From Arthrobacter sp. YD4 (GTDB taxonomy: Bacteria; Actinomycetota; Actinomycetes; Actinomycetales; Micrococcaceae): a DNA stretch of 64,000 nt. Below the pieces are notes generated by a model that was given only the letters and a program-made list of their open reading frames with translations, did no database searches and was not told the origin of the DNA. The translations under genes and the position numbers were made by a program. The DNA is taken from positions 806,001-870,000 of the forward strand of contig NZ_JAUHHD010000001.1 in NCBI RefSeq assembly GCF_030410515.1, in the 5' to 3' direction. This document shows, one piece after another, positions 40,692 to 48,332 of this stretch. The stretch's first letter is position 1, and each line of letters opens with the position of its first letter.

Positions 40692-41627
40692 TCAGCGGGC
40701 CTGGGCCGGCTCGGGCTGCAGCTCCTCCGGCAGCGGCAGGAACTCCTCGCCCACGCTCTGCAGCTTGTCGCCGAAGAGTGAGTCGAAGTTCTCCACGAGG
40801 TCTTGGTAGCCCCAGCCGCCCTCGCGGTATGCGGTGGCGGCGGCCTCCGGGTGGGTCCAGAGCTGGAGCCGGTCGCCGCCGGCGCCGATGGCCTGGCCGG
40901 TGATCCCGGCCGCGGCGTCGGAGGCCAGGAACGCGACCAGCCCGGCGACGTCGTCGGCGGTGCCGAAGCCCAGCTCGTGGCGGAAGAAAGCCGGCATGGC
41001 ATCGCCGCGTTCGTCCGCTTCGACGGCCTTCTGGAAGTACGGGAGGGTCTTGGTCATGGCGGTGGCGGCCACGGGGATGACGGCGTTGGCGGTGACGCCG
41101 GCCTTCTTCATCTCCAGCGCCCAGGTGCGGACCATGCCCACGATCCCGGCCTTGGCGGCGGCGTAGTTGGTCTGGCCGAAGTTGCCGCGCTGGCCGGTGG
41201 GCGAACCGATGGTGATGATGCGGCCGGGAACCTGATTTTCCTTGAAGTAGCCGAACGCCTCCCGGGCGCAGGTGAAGGTGCCCTTGAGGTGGACGTTGAT
41301 GACGGCGTCGAAGTCCTCGTCCGTCATCTTGAGCAGGCTCTTGTCCCGGAGGATGCCGGCGTTGGTGACCAGGATGTCCAGCCGGCCGAACGTGTCGACA
41401 GCCGCCTGAACCAGCTGCCTGGCCACCTCGGAGCTGCCCACGGGGGCGACGACGGCGGTGGCGCGGCCGCCGTCGGCCTCGATGGTGCGGACGGCGTCGG
41501 CTGCAACCGCCTCGTCAACGTCGTTGACGACGACGGCGGCGCCCTGCCGGGCCAGTTCCCGGGCGTAGGCCAGGCCCAGCCCCCGACCGCTGCCGGTGAC
41601 GATCGCTACTTTTCCTGCGAGGCTCAT
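40692..41627 (-). CDS. SDR family dehydrogenase (3-hydroxyacyl-CoA dehydrogenase type)
   Basis: The 311-residue enzyme has TGSGRGLGLAYA (residues 11-22), DVDEA for NAD, VTNAGI, IGSPTGQRG and NYAAAKAGIVG with the catalytic Tyr and Lys. It resembles the SDR domain of peroxisomal multifunctional enzyme 2, which suits oxidation of a 3-hydroxyacyl-CoA after the MaoC hydratase. A C-terminal extension of about 60 residues (LWTHPEAAATAYREGGW onward) is also seen in MFE-2-like bacterial SDRs. It is the first gene of the operon; AAAGGAG precedes the ATG. Confidence 0.9.
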   Translation of the reverse strand: MSLAGKVAIVTGSGRGLGLAYARELARQGAAVVVNDVDEAVAADAVRTIEADGGRATAVVAPVGSSEVARQLVQAAVDTFGRLDILVTNAGILRDKSLLKMTDEDFDAVINVHLKGTFTCAREAFGYFKENQVPGRIITIGSPTGQRGNFGQTNYAAAKAGIVGMVRTWALEMKKAGVTANAVIPVAATAMTKTLPYFQKAVEADERGDAMPAFFRHELGFGTADDVAGLVAFLASDAAAGITGQAIGAGGDRLQLWTHPEAAATAYREGGWGYQDLVENFDSLFGDKLQSVGEEFLPLPEELQPEPAQAR

Positions 41628-41704
41628 TGCCGCTCCTTTGCTAGCTGCCGCGCGTCCTGCACGGCGGCGTGGGACGTTGTTCTGGATCCATGAAAGTATG
41701 GATA

Positions 41705-41719
41705 ATTGAGAAAGTCAAT
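41705..41719. promoter_or_regulatory. MarR operator candidate in the divergent region
   Basis: ATTGA-GAAAG-TCAAT, a 5+5+5 dyad, lies between the SDR gene and the MarR gene in an AT-rich stretch (41690-41730), the usual place for a MarR-type repressor of both. Confidence 0.55.
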
Positions 41720-41748
41720 GATTTATCTTGTCGACCATTGGAGCCGGA

Positions 41749-42219
41749 ATGACGATCGAAGCCGCAGACGCACCGGGCACGGACCGACCGGAGAAGCTCA
41801 CGGCCGCGCCCATGGCCGGCGACGCCGGGTTCCTGCTGGCCAAGCTGCATGCCGCCGGTTCGGTGCTGAACAACCGAGCCCTGGCCGACTTCGGGCTGAA
41901 GGAGCGCTCCTATTCGGTACTGGCACTTGCCAACAGCGACCTTGAGCCGACCCAGCGCGAGATGGCGGAGTTCCTCAGCCTGGATCCCAGCCAGATCGTG
42001 GCCCTGATCGATGAACTGGAGGGCCGGGGGCTGGTAATGCGTGCGCCCGGCAAGCAGGACCGGCGGGCCAAGACCGTCACCACCACCGACGACGGCGATG
42101 CCGTCTTCCGGCAGGCGACGTCGGCCGCCCGGCGGGCCGAGGCCGCCGCCCTGGCCCGGCTCAGCGCCGAGGAGTCCGGTCAGTTGAAGGCCCTGCTCCG
42201 GAAGGCGCTGTGGGGTTAA
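41749..42219 (+). CDS. MarR family transcriptional regulator
   Basis: The 156-residue winged-helix protein has a recognition helix in FLSLDPSQIVALIDELEGRGLV (residues 78-99) and the wing RAPGKQDRRAKTVTTT, with the DRR core of the family. It is divergent from the five-gene acyl-CoA operon and probably represses it until an acyl-CoA or aromatic ligand binds, as do BadR and HpaR-type MarR proteins in similar clusters. The ATG at 41749 is chosen; an upstream TTG at 41728 has no supporting signal. Confidence 0.88.
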   Translation: MTIEAADAPGTDRPEKLTAAPMAGDAGFLLAKLHAAGSVLNNRALADFGLKERSYSVLALANSDLEPTQREMAEFLSLDPSQIVALIDELEGRGLVMRAPGKQDRRAKTVTTTDDGDAVFRQATSAARRAEAAALARLSAEESGQLKALLRKALWG

Positions 42220-42224
42220 ACGGG

Positions 42225-42680
42225 CTACTCAATGAGCGTGCCGCCGGCAAGATGCCGGTTGCGCGTCTCGATCAGCTGTTTGAGGTAGCGGGCGAGCACC
42301 GCTTTCTCGACCAGACGCCCGAGGGGGCCGAACGGCGCCGAGAACTCGATGCGGTCCAGCATGAGGGTTCCTGCCCCGTCCGCCCTGAATTCATGAACGT
42401 GCCGGAACCGCCGGAACGGACCCCTCACCTGCTCGTCGACGAAGTAGTCAGGCGCGTACATCTCAGTAATCCGGCTGGTCATGTGCAGCGGAATGCCGAA
42501 ATGGTGGGCCCGCCAGGTCACTTCCTCGCCGAGGGAAATGAGGCCCGAGGTCACCCCGCCGATGGCTTCTTCCCGGGAGTGCGCCAGGGAATCCATGTGG
42601 ACGTCGATGTTGCGCGCACGATCGAACATTTCCGCCGGGGGCATGGTGGTCCGCGTCCTGCATTCGAAAGTGACGGCCAT
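42225..42680 (-). CDS. SRPBCC family protein
   Basis: The 151-residue START/Bet v1-like fold protein has an N-terminal strand MAVTFECRTRT, the helix FDRARNIDVHMDS, strands ISLGEEVTWRAHHFGIP and RITEMYAPDYFVDEQVRGPF, and the long C-terminal helix VEKAVLARYLKQLIETRNRHL. Ligand-binding SRPBCC proteins of this type (YwdL/CoxG-like) are generally uncharacterised. The start at 42680 is chosen because the fold begins there; the frame upstream lacks conserved features. It converges on the MarR gene within 6 bases. Confidence 0.8.
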   Translation of the reverse strand: MAVTFECRTRTTMPPAEMFDRARNIDVHMDSLAHSREEAIGGVTSGLISLGEEVTWRAHHFGIPLHMTSRITEMYAPDYFVDEQVRGPFRRFRHVHEFRADGAGTLMLDRIEFSAPFGPLGRLVEKAVLARYLKQLIETRNRHLAGGTLIE

Positions 42681-42777
42681 CGTCAGAGTATTGCAGGGTT
42701 TTGACCCCGCCCTGATCCGCATTCGATATCCCGCTCCCGCTATTTCACCCGGGCCGTCCCTATGCAAGACTGCCCGC

Positions 42778-43335
42778 ATGGACGATCCGCGAAGCCGCAT
42801 TCTTCCCCTTCTCCGCCAAGGCGAGCAGCTGTTGTGGGCCAGCCAACCTGATCCGAAGGTTCGTTTCACCGGTGCCGATGCATTCCTCATTCCCTTCAGC
42901 ATTCTGTGGGCAGGATTCGCGGTCTTTTGGGAATTCACGGCCATCCGCACAGCCTCTCAGCCATTCTTCGTGATCTGGGGTGTGCCGTTCGTCCTGCTGG
43001 GCCTTTATTTCATCTTCGGCCGATTCATCGTGAAAGGGCGCAGGAAGCGGATCACAGCCTATGGACTTACTGACCGCAGGGCCATTGTCTGCGTCGGCGA
43101 CCGGACCGTCGTGGATTCCCCGCTGGGCAATGTGCCCACCAAGATCGACCGATCACGCGACGGCCGCCATGCGAATGTGGTGTTCGGCCAACAGGGTTTG
43201 ATGGGCGTTGTCGGCATGTATCAGAACACCGGTCTCGACTTCATGGGTCTGGGAATGGGCCAGGCCGTCGCCTTTTACGACGTCGCCGATCCCGGCGATC
43301 TGCTGAGGGCGCTGGACCACGTCGGGGTTCGGTGA
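42778..43335 (+). CDS. Membrane protein with bacterial PH-like domain
   Basis: The 185-residue protein begins with LLRQGEQLLWASQPDP, the characteristic entry of bPH2-type pleckstrin-like domains, then two helices (about residues 30-75) and after RKRITAYGLTDRRAIVC the C-terminal beta domain. YGLTDRRAI is the conserved TNRRL-like turn of the family. Role unknown, probably at the inner membrane. The ATG is at 42778; a CAAGACT sequence ends 6 bases before it and may be a -10 of the leaderless type. Confidence 0.75.
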   Translation: MDDPRSRILPLLRQGEQLLWASQPDPKVRFTGADAFLIPFSILWAGFAVFWEFTAIRTASQPFFVIWGVPFVLLGLYFIFGRFIVKGRRKRITAYGLTDRRAIVCVGDRTVVDSPLGNVPTKIDRSRDGRHANVVFGQQGLMGVVGMYQNTGLDFMGLGMGQAVAFYDVADPGDLLRALDHVGVR

Positions 43336-43452
43336 GCGTGAACGTGGGCTACCCCGCGCGAACGGACTTCCTCTGGCCTCCGAGGCTGCCGCCGGCAGTG
43401 AACTGCCCGACGATTCCCGCATCATTCGACCCACTACTACCGGAGGTAGCTC

Positions 43453-44112
43453 TTGAAGCTCTTGCTGACATCAGGCGGTGTCACGAATCCGAGCATCCGC
43501 TCCGCGCTGCTTGACCTCCTGGACAAGCCCATCGAGGAGTGCCACGCGCTGGCCATCCCCACGGCACAGTGGGGGCACCCCGCGTGCGGCCCGGAATCGG
43601 CCCAGCGGTTCGTAGCCGCAGGGACAGGCTCGCCACATCTGTCCGGCCTGGGCTGGGCCTCGGTCGGCGTCCTGGAACTCACCGCCCTGCCCAGCATCGG
43701 GCAGGAACGCTGGATCCCATGGGTCCGGGACGCCGACGTGCTCCTGGTCGACGGCGGTGACGCGAGCTACCTGGCCCACTGGATCCGCGAGTCCGGACTC
43801 GAAGGACTCCTGCCATCGCTCACCGAAACGGTCTGGGTCGGGGTAAGCGCCGGGAGCATGGTCATGGCTCCGCGGATCGGAACGCCCTTCGTCCACTGGC
43901 CGTCCGCGCCGGACGACCGCACCCTTGGAGTGGTGGACTTTGCGATCTTCCCGCACCTGTTCGCCTTCCCGACCAACACCATGGCCGACGCCGAACGGTG
44001 GGCGGAGGAGCTGGGCACCCCGGCCTACGCCATCGACGAGCAGACTGCCATCTCGGTGGTCGACGGCACCGTCGACGTGATCTCCGAGGGAATCTGGAGG
44101 AGGTTCGGCTAG
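43453..44112 (+). CDS. Peptidase E-like protein (family S51)
   Basis: The 219-residue protein has the class I glutamine amidotransferase-like fold of peptidase E. The nucleophile Ser is in VWVGVSAGSMVM (GxSAGS, near 132), following ADVLLVDGGDASYLAHWI, and the His is in IFPHLFAF near 170. Peptidase E cleaves aspartyl dipeptides. A TTG start at 43453 with GGAGG six bases upstream fits the conserved KLLLTSGG beginning. It is not coupled to its neighbours. Confidence 0.88.
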   Translation: MKLLLTSGGVTNPSIRSALLDLLDKPIEECHALAIPTAQWGHPACGPESAQRFVAAGTGSPHLSGLGWASVGVLELTALPSIGQERWIPWVRDADVLLVDGGDASYLAHWIRESGLEGLLPSLTETVWVGVSAGSMVMAPRIGTPFVHWPSAPDDRTLGVVDFAIFPHLFAFPTNTMADAERWAEELGTPAYAIDEQTAISVVDGTVDVISEGIWRRFG

Positions 44113-44191
44113 CGCCACCTTTTGCTGGCCGAGGCTTCGTTGTCCGGCCGTCCGGCCGATGTTAGCGTGGGGGCGATTAGGGGGAGCTGCT

Positions 44192-44491
44192 GTGACGGGT
44201 TGGGAGTTGCTGGAACGTTTTGTCCAGCTGGATGTCGCGGTCCGCGCAACCCTTGGTTCCGGACTGCCTCCCATCGCGGCCGTAGCGCTCTTGGCGCTGG
44301 TCGTTGCGACGGCCACCGTCATGGCTCACACCTTCCAGGCACTTCTCAACCGCCTCGTTGTCTACATTGGCGGCGCCGTCGTCGGTGTTACCGATAAGCC
44401 GCCCAGGCGGCCACCAGCCTCATCCGCCTGGCCGCCACCTGCCGGCGGTCCGGGCCCCCGTGCTCCTGGCGGTCACGGCAATCGCCCCTGA
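44192..44491 (+). CDS. Small membrane protein, 99 residues
   Basis: The protein has a hydrophobic segment (about residues 25-52, PPIAAVALLALVVATATVMA) and a second shorter one (LVVYIGGAVVGV), then a Pro-rich cytosolic tail. No family was recognised. GTG at 44192 has GGGGGAG upstream. Function unknown, probably peripheral to the membrane. Confidence 0.5.
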   Translation: MTGWELLERFVQLDVAVRATLGSGLPPIAAVALLALVVATATVMAHTFQALLNRLVVYIGGAVVGVTDKPPRRPPASSAWPPPAGGPGPRAPGGHGNRP

Positions 44492-44620
44492 GCCATCAGC
44501 AGCAGCAGTCCACGGCCTGACCCCTCGCCGGCAGAGCCAGTTCGGCCGACTGCTCCCTGGCGGCTCACTGGGCGACCTCGTCACCGAGTCATTCGCCACC
44601 GCCACCAGGAGTCCATTGTC

Positions 44621-45091
44621 GTGTCCCCGCACATCCCCGTACCCCCAAGATCTTCGACGCACCGCCCGCTCAGTTCCCGCCCCGTCCGCCGCCTCGCCTT
44701 GCTGTATCGCCTGAGCCGCCGGCTTTACCGCCGCATGGCACTCCGGGCCACGTCATTCGGCGGCTGGGTGTGGCTGGCCGCCGGCTCGGCCATCGGATTC
44801 GAAGCCTTCGACATCCTCTTCGGAGCCTTCGCGCTGGCTCCCGAGTTACTCCCGTTGGCCGTCCTTGGGATCGCCCTGGCCTGGTATTTCCGGGGGCGGT
44901 TCAGGTGGCTTCTGGCACGTACCCGCGCGTACCGACGGCTCAGGAGGCTCCGCGGCGAAGCTCGGCGTGATCAGACGACGTCGAGTTGGGTCCGCAGGCG
45001 GCTCAAGCCGTCGCGGATCCGTGATTTGATCGTGGGCAGCGGCACTGCGAGCTTCTCGGCCACCTCGCGGTATGTGAGGCTGCCGAAATAG
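44621..45091 (+). CDS. Possible membrane protein overlapping the sigma-factor gene
   Basis: This frame encodes a basic N-terminus and two convincing hydrophobic helices (about residues 45-62 and 70-90, WVWLAAGSAIGFEAFDILF and LLPLAVLGIALAWYF), then a very basic stretch. Its last 40 codons are antisense to the end of the sigma-factor gene and look random. It may be real but shortened or frameshifted near 44970, or a chance frame. No homology was recognised. Confidence 0.35.
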   Translation: MSPHIPVPPRSSTHRPLSSRPVRRLALLYRLSRRLYRRMALRATSFGGWVWLAAGSAIGFEAFDILFGAFALAPELLPLAVLGIALAWYFRGRFRWLLARTRAYRRLRRLRGEARRDQTTSSWVRRRLKPSRIRDLIVGSGTASFSATSRYVRLPK

Positions 45092-45555
45092 GCCAAGACA
45101 ATGGACTCGCGTTGCAGCGGTGAAAGAACCGTGAGGGCTTCGGAGACCTGACGAACTTCCATTCTGTCCGTGACCACCTCGCCGACTTCGTCAAATGGCT
45201 GCTTCCATTCGGCCGTCATCCATCGCGCGTCGCGGTCGGCGCTGCTCTGCCACGATCGAACCTTATCTACCGCCTTGCGGTGCGCTATGGTGACCAGCCA
45301 TGCATATGGACTGCCAAGTGCAGAGTCGTACTTGTCCGCATTCTGCCAGACCAGGAGGAACACCTCCTGCATGACTTCCTCACTGAGCTCAGGATCCCGT
45401 ACAACACGCCGCACCACGCTGAACACCCGCGGCGAAGTGAGGCGGTAAAACTCGGAAAAGGCCTCGTGGTTACCCTCTGCGGCTTCACCCAACAAGCCGG
45501 CCAGGAAGATTGCGGCTTCATCCTGTCCGGATGGCGGGCGGTCCAGTGTCTCCAT
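44971..45555 (-). CDS. sigK: ECF sigma factor, SigK type
   Basis: This 194-residue sigma-70 family factor has region 2 (FYRLTSPRVFSVVRRVV, then EEVMQEVFLLVWQNADKY, residues about 30-75), YAWLVTIAHRKAVDKVR, and region 4 (LSPLQRESIVLAYFGSLTYREVA near 140, with the HTH helix LAVPLPTIKSRIRDGL). Sequence and length resemble SigK. Unlike SigK of other actinobacteria there is no anti-sigma (RskA) gene next to it. The ATG at 45553-45555 is chosen because the conserved domain begins soon after; the longer reading has no features. Confidence 0.88.
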   Translation of the reverse strand: METLDRPPSGQDEAAIFLAGLLGEAAEGNHEAFSEFYRLTSPRVFSVVRRVVRDPELSEEVMQEVFLLVWQNADKYDSALGSPYAWLVTIAHRKAVDKVRSWQSSADRDARWMTAEWKQPFDEVGEVVTDRMEVRQVSEALTVLSPLQRESIVLAYFGSLTYREVAEKLAVPLPTIKSRIRDGLSRLRTQLDVV

Positions 45556-45688
45556 AATGTCTTTTCGGTCAGTCCGCGTCAGCCCCCAGCGGGCCACCGG
45601 TGAAGCAGTTGAGGAGCGTATGGTGAAACCAAGAGGATGGTGGCCGCTCGGTAAAACCGGAGCCCTACCAACCGGGTGAAGAAGCAGT

Positions 45689-45706
45689 GGAGAACGCTCG
45701 TTCTCC
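45689..45706. promoter_or_regulatory. TetR operator 1
   Basis: GGAGAACG-CT-CGTTCTCC is a perfect dyad (45689-45706) upstream of the TetR gene at 45764. Confidence 0.7.
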
Positions 45707-45722
45707 ACTGTCGCTTACATTA

Positions 45723-45738
45723 GAGAACGATCGTTTTC
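45723..45738. promoter_or_regulatory. TetR operator 2
   Basis: GAGAACG-AT-CGTTTTC (45723-45738) repeats the first palindrome with one difference. The two centres are 33 bases apart, about three turns of the helix, so two repressor dimers could bind on one face. Confidence 0.7.
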
Positions 45739-45763
45739 CACGCAAGCCGAAAGGGACCAAGGC

Positions 45764-46444
45764 ATGTCCGTGCCAGAAGCTGCCGCAGGGCCGACGTCGT
45801 CCGTCGACGCCGCAGCGGCGGCGGCGGCAGAGGATGCCGTTCGGGCAGGAATCGTGACCGCCGTCGGGCCCTTGTTTTACGCGCGCGGTTTCACCACGGT
45901 GGGCATGGATGAGGTCAGGGCAGTTGCCGGCGTCTCGCTTAAGCGCCTCTACCGGCTCTTTCCCTCGAAGGAAGACCTCATTGAACAGGTCCTGCTTGCC
46001 TGGCGGGAGGACTGGGAGACAAACATCGTCGCGCAGGTGAAATCCGCGCAGGTACCCCGTGACCGCCTGCTGGCCGTGTTCGATTTCCTGGCCGCCTGGT
46101 TCACCACGGAGGGGTTCCGGGGATGCGCCTTCATCAATTCATTTGGCGAGTTGAGTGGAACCTCGGGACGAATCGGCGCCATTGTCCGGGCACAAAAGGC
46201 GGAGTTCCAAGATTACCTGGCCCGGGTCGCGGCCGAGATCGGTGCACCCGCCACTCTTGCCCCGCAGCTGGCTATCCTTGCGGAGGGAGCCGTGACGACG
46301 GCAGCCATTTCCGCCAGTCCGGAGCCTGCCCGCCAGGCCCGGGCCGCCGCGGAGATTCTTATCGACGTTGCGCTTGGAACGCACCCCCATCCCGGCCACG
46401 GCTCCGGCGCACGGGAAGACACGTCCGGCCCGGACCTGCCGTAG
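45764..46444 (+). CDS. TetR/AcrR family regulator
   Basis: The 226-residue protein has an Ala-rich N-terminus, then the HTH (residues about 28-70; FTTVGMDEVRAVAGVSLKRLYRLFPSKEDL) and an all-helical ligand domain with AAWFTTEGFRGCAFINSF near 110-130, typical of the TetR_C_ AcrR/ YxaF-like group. AAGGGA lies upstream of the ATG. Two palindromes (45689 and 45723) just upstream are its likely operators, so the gene is autoregulated. Whether it also controls the divergent sigK is uncertain. Confidence 0.88.
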   Translation: MSVPEAAAGPTSSVDAAAAAAAEDAVRAGIVTAVGPLFYARGFTTVGMDEVRAVAGVSLKRLYRLFPSKEDLIEQVLLAWREDWETNIVAQVKSAQVPRDRLLAVFDFLAAWFTTEGFRGCAFINSFGELSGTSGRIGAIVRAQKAEFQDYLARVAAEIGAPATLAPQLAILAEGAVTTAAISASPEPARQARAAAEILIDVALGTHPHPGHGSGAREDTSGPDLP

Positions 46445-46568
46445 TCACCGCGGCTCCGGGCTGTTGGCGGCTGCCCGGGCTGCGCAGCGCGCACCGGGTG
46501 CAAAGAATTGCCCCACACCGGCCAAGGGAAACCGGGCCGGCCGGGCCGCGACGTGGCAGACTGCCAGT

Positions 46569-47099
46569 GTGATCCCGTCCCTCACCCTGCCCGCGACCCT
46601 GCACACCTCCGCCCGGGAGCTGACGCTGCGCAGGGCCACCGAGAATGACCTCGCCGCCCTGATGCGGCTCCTCGCCGACGACCCGATCAGTGCGTCAAGA
46701 GGCGACCAGGCCGACGCCTCGGATACCGAGGCCTACCGTTCCGCGCTGCTGGAGATCACCGCGGACCCCGCCAACGAGCTGCTCGTCGTGACGGACGACG
46801 GCGGTGAGCTGATGGGCACGATGCAGCTCACCCGGATCCCCGGCATGGCCCGGCGCGGTTCCACCCGGCTGCTGGTGGAAGCCGTCCGCGTCCGGAGCGA
46901 CACCCGTTCGGGAGGCATCGGCACGGCCATGATGCGCTGGGTCACCGACACCGCTGCCCCGGAACTCGGCGCGTCCCTGGTGCAGCTCACCTCGGACGAG
47001 GCCCGCAAAGATGCCCACCGGTTTTACGAGCGCCTGGGCTTTGTGGGATCCCACCGCGGGTTCAAATACCCGATCCCGTCTTCGGCCGGCAGCAAATGA
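46569..47099 (+). CDS. GNAT family N-acetyltransferase
   Basis: The 176-residue acetyltransferase has the acetyl-CoA site RVRSDTRSGGIGTAMM (near 110, the R/Q-x-x-G-x-G/A loop) and ends in DAHRFYERLGFVGSHRGFKY, both standard for GNAT. The substrate is unknown. A GTG start at 46569 lies 6 bases after CAGACT, close to the -10 motif seen for other genes. The stop overlaps the start of the LysM lipoprotein gene by four bases. Confidence 0.87.
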   Translation: MIPSLTLPATLHTSARELTLRRATENDLAALMRLLADDPISASRGDQADASDTEAYRSALLEITADPANELLVVTDDGGELMGTMQLTRIPGMARRGSTRLLVEAVRVRSDTRSGGIGTAMMRWVTDTAAPELGASLVQLTSDEARKDAHRFYERLGFVGSHRGFKYPIPSSAGSK

Positions 47100-47656
47100 C
47101 GCGCACCTCCGGCGCCGCCCGGGCGTCCCTCGGTGTGATCACTGCGGCGTGCGCAACCCTGTTCGCGCTCACCGGCTGCGACTATGCGCCGGCGCCGGAT
47201 AGGCCAACGGCAACAGCGCCGACAACGGCGTCGGCGACGCCGCAACAGTCGACGACGGCCTCCGCCCTGCGCGGCACCACCCAAACCAACAGGTTCCATC
47301 TGCCCATCAGCTACACGAGCTCGGACGGAGATACCTGGGACGGGATCGCCCAGGCCTTCGGGATGAAGACCTCGTATCTCCGGGCCTTCAACCCCGACGC
47401 AACCCTCGCCAGCGGCGCTGTCCTGGATCTCCGGGGCAGGAACCTGCCGCAGCGGGGCGCCAACGGGACTTTTGACGAGCAGGCCGACGGCTCCGGAACC
47501 TACACCGTCCGACCGGAGGACTCCTTCCTGGGGCTCACCAGCCGGTTCGGCGTCCCCGACTACGCCATCCGGGCGGCCAACGCCTCCATCCGCGGCATGG
47601 ATGGGGTGCTTTCGGTCGAGCCCGGCGAATCCATCACCATTCCCAGCAGCCGCTGA
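47096..47656 (+). CDS. LysM-domain lipoprotein
   Basis: The 186-residue exported protein has a signal sequence and lipobox LTGC (Cys at about 28). A low-complexity Thr/Pro linker follows, then two LysM-like repeats: residues about 70-110 (YTSSDGDTWDGIAQAFGMKTSYLRAFNP) and about 135-180 (YTVRPEDSFLGLTSRFGVPDYAIRAANAS), the second ending in a GESITIPSS closure. LysM domains bind peptidoglycan N-acetylglucosamine, so the protein probably tethers to the cell wall. It overlaps the GNAT gene by four bases. Confidence 0.88.
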   Translation: MTRTSGAARASLGVITAACATLFALTGCDYAPAPDRPTATAPTTASATPQQSTTASALRGTTQTNRFHLPISYTSSDGDTWDGIAQAFGMKTSYLRAFNPDATLASGAVLDLRGRNLPQRGANGTFDEQADGSGTYTVRPEDSFLGLTSRFGVPDYAIRAANASIRGMDGVLSVEPGESITIPSSR

Positions 47657-47750
47657 CACGGCCGGCGGGCCGGCGTCACTTCTGTCTGCGTGACCGGTCA
47701 CACAGCGTCCTTTGCTGGTCAACGGGCCCGCGCATCCCTCATGCTTAGTC

Positions 47751-48332
47751 ATGACCTCAACGCGGAGCCAGTACCGGATTATCACGGTGTGCACCGGCAA
47801 CATTTGCCGGTCGCCCATGGCCGAGCTGATGCTGGCCGAGGCCCTGGCCGCGGCGCAGCTGACCGGCGTGGACGTCGACTCTGCCGGCATCACCGCCTAC
47901 GAGGTGGGACGCCCCATCGATCCGCGGGCAGCCCGCAAGCTCGCCGCCCACCAGATTCCCTCGGCGGGCCACATCGCACGCGAATGGCGCAACGACTGGT
48001 TCCAGTCCCGGGATCTCATCCTTGCCATGGACGTTGACCACTACGGCTGGCTGCGGCAGGCGGCTCCCGACGCCGCTTCCCTGGCAAAAATCCGCATGCT
48101 CCGCAGCTTCGATCCCGCCGTCGCGGGCAGGGACCCTCTGGACCAGGGCATCGAAGACCCCTGGTACGGCGGCCACACCGACTTCGACATCACCTGGGAC
48201 CTGATCCACGCATCCCTGCCCGGCCTCCTCGACCACCTCCGGGCCGCGCTGGCCCACTCCGCCGCCGACCTCCGGCCCCTCCCGGACCCGGAAGAAGCCG
48301 ACACGGAGCAGCGGGTACGCTCTATTTCATGA
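47751..48332 (+). CDS. Low-molecular-weight protein-tyrosine phosphatase
   Basis: The 193-residue enzyme has the catalytic loop VCTGNICRSPMAE (residues 13-25, CX5R with Cys and Arg) and the general-acid Asp in GIEDPWYGG near 130. The C-terminal tail is about 40 residues longer than the minimal family. Such phosphatases act on tyrosine-phosphorylated proteins in exopolysaccharide and other control. ATG 47751 is selected over an upstream ATG because the fold begins within 10 residues. Its TGA overlaps the next gene's ATG. Confidence 0.92.
   Translation: MTSTRSQYRIITVCTGNICRSPMAELMLAEALAAAQLTGVDVDSAGITAYEVGRPIDPRAARKLAAHQIPSAGHIAREWRNDWFQSRDLILAMDVDHYGWLRQAAPDAASLAKIRMLRSFDPAVAGRDPLDQGIEDPWYGGHTDFDITWDLIHASLPGLLDHLRAALAHSAADLRPLPDPEEADTEQRVRSIS

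Noticed and set aside
47055-47085. GGGTTCAAATACCC tRNA T-arm look-alike
   Set aside because: It lies inside the GNAT coding sequence and no other tRNA arms are present.
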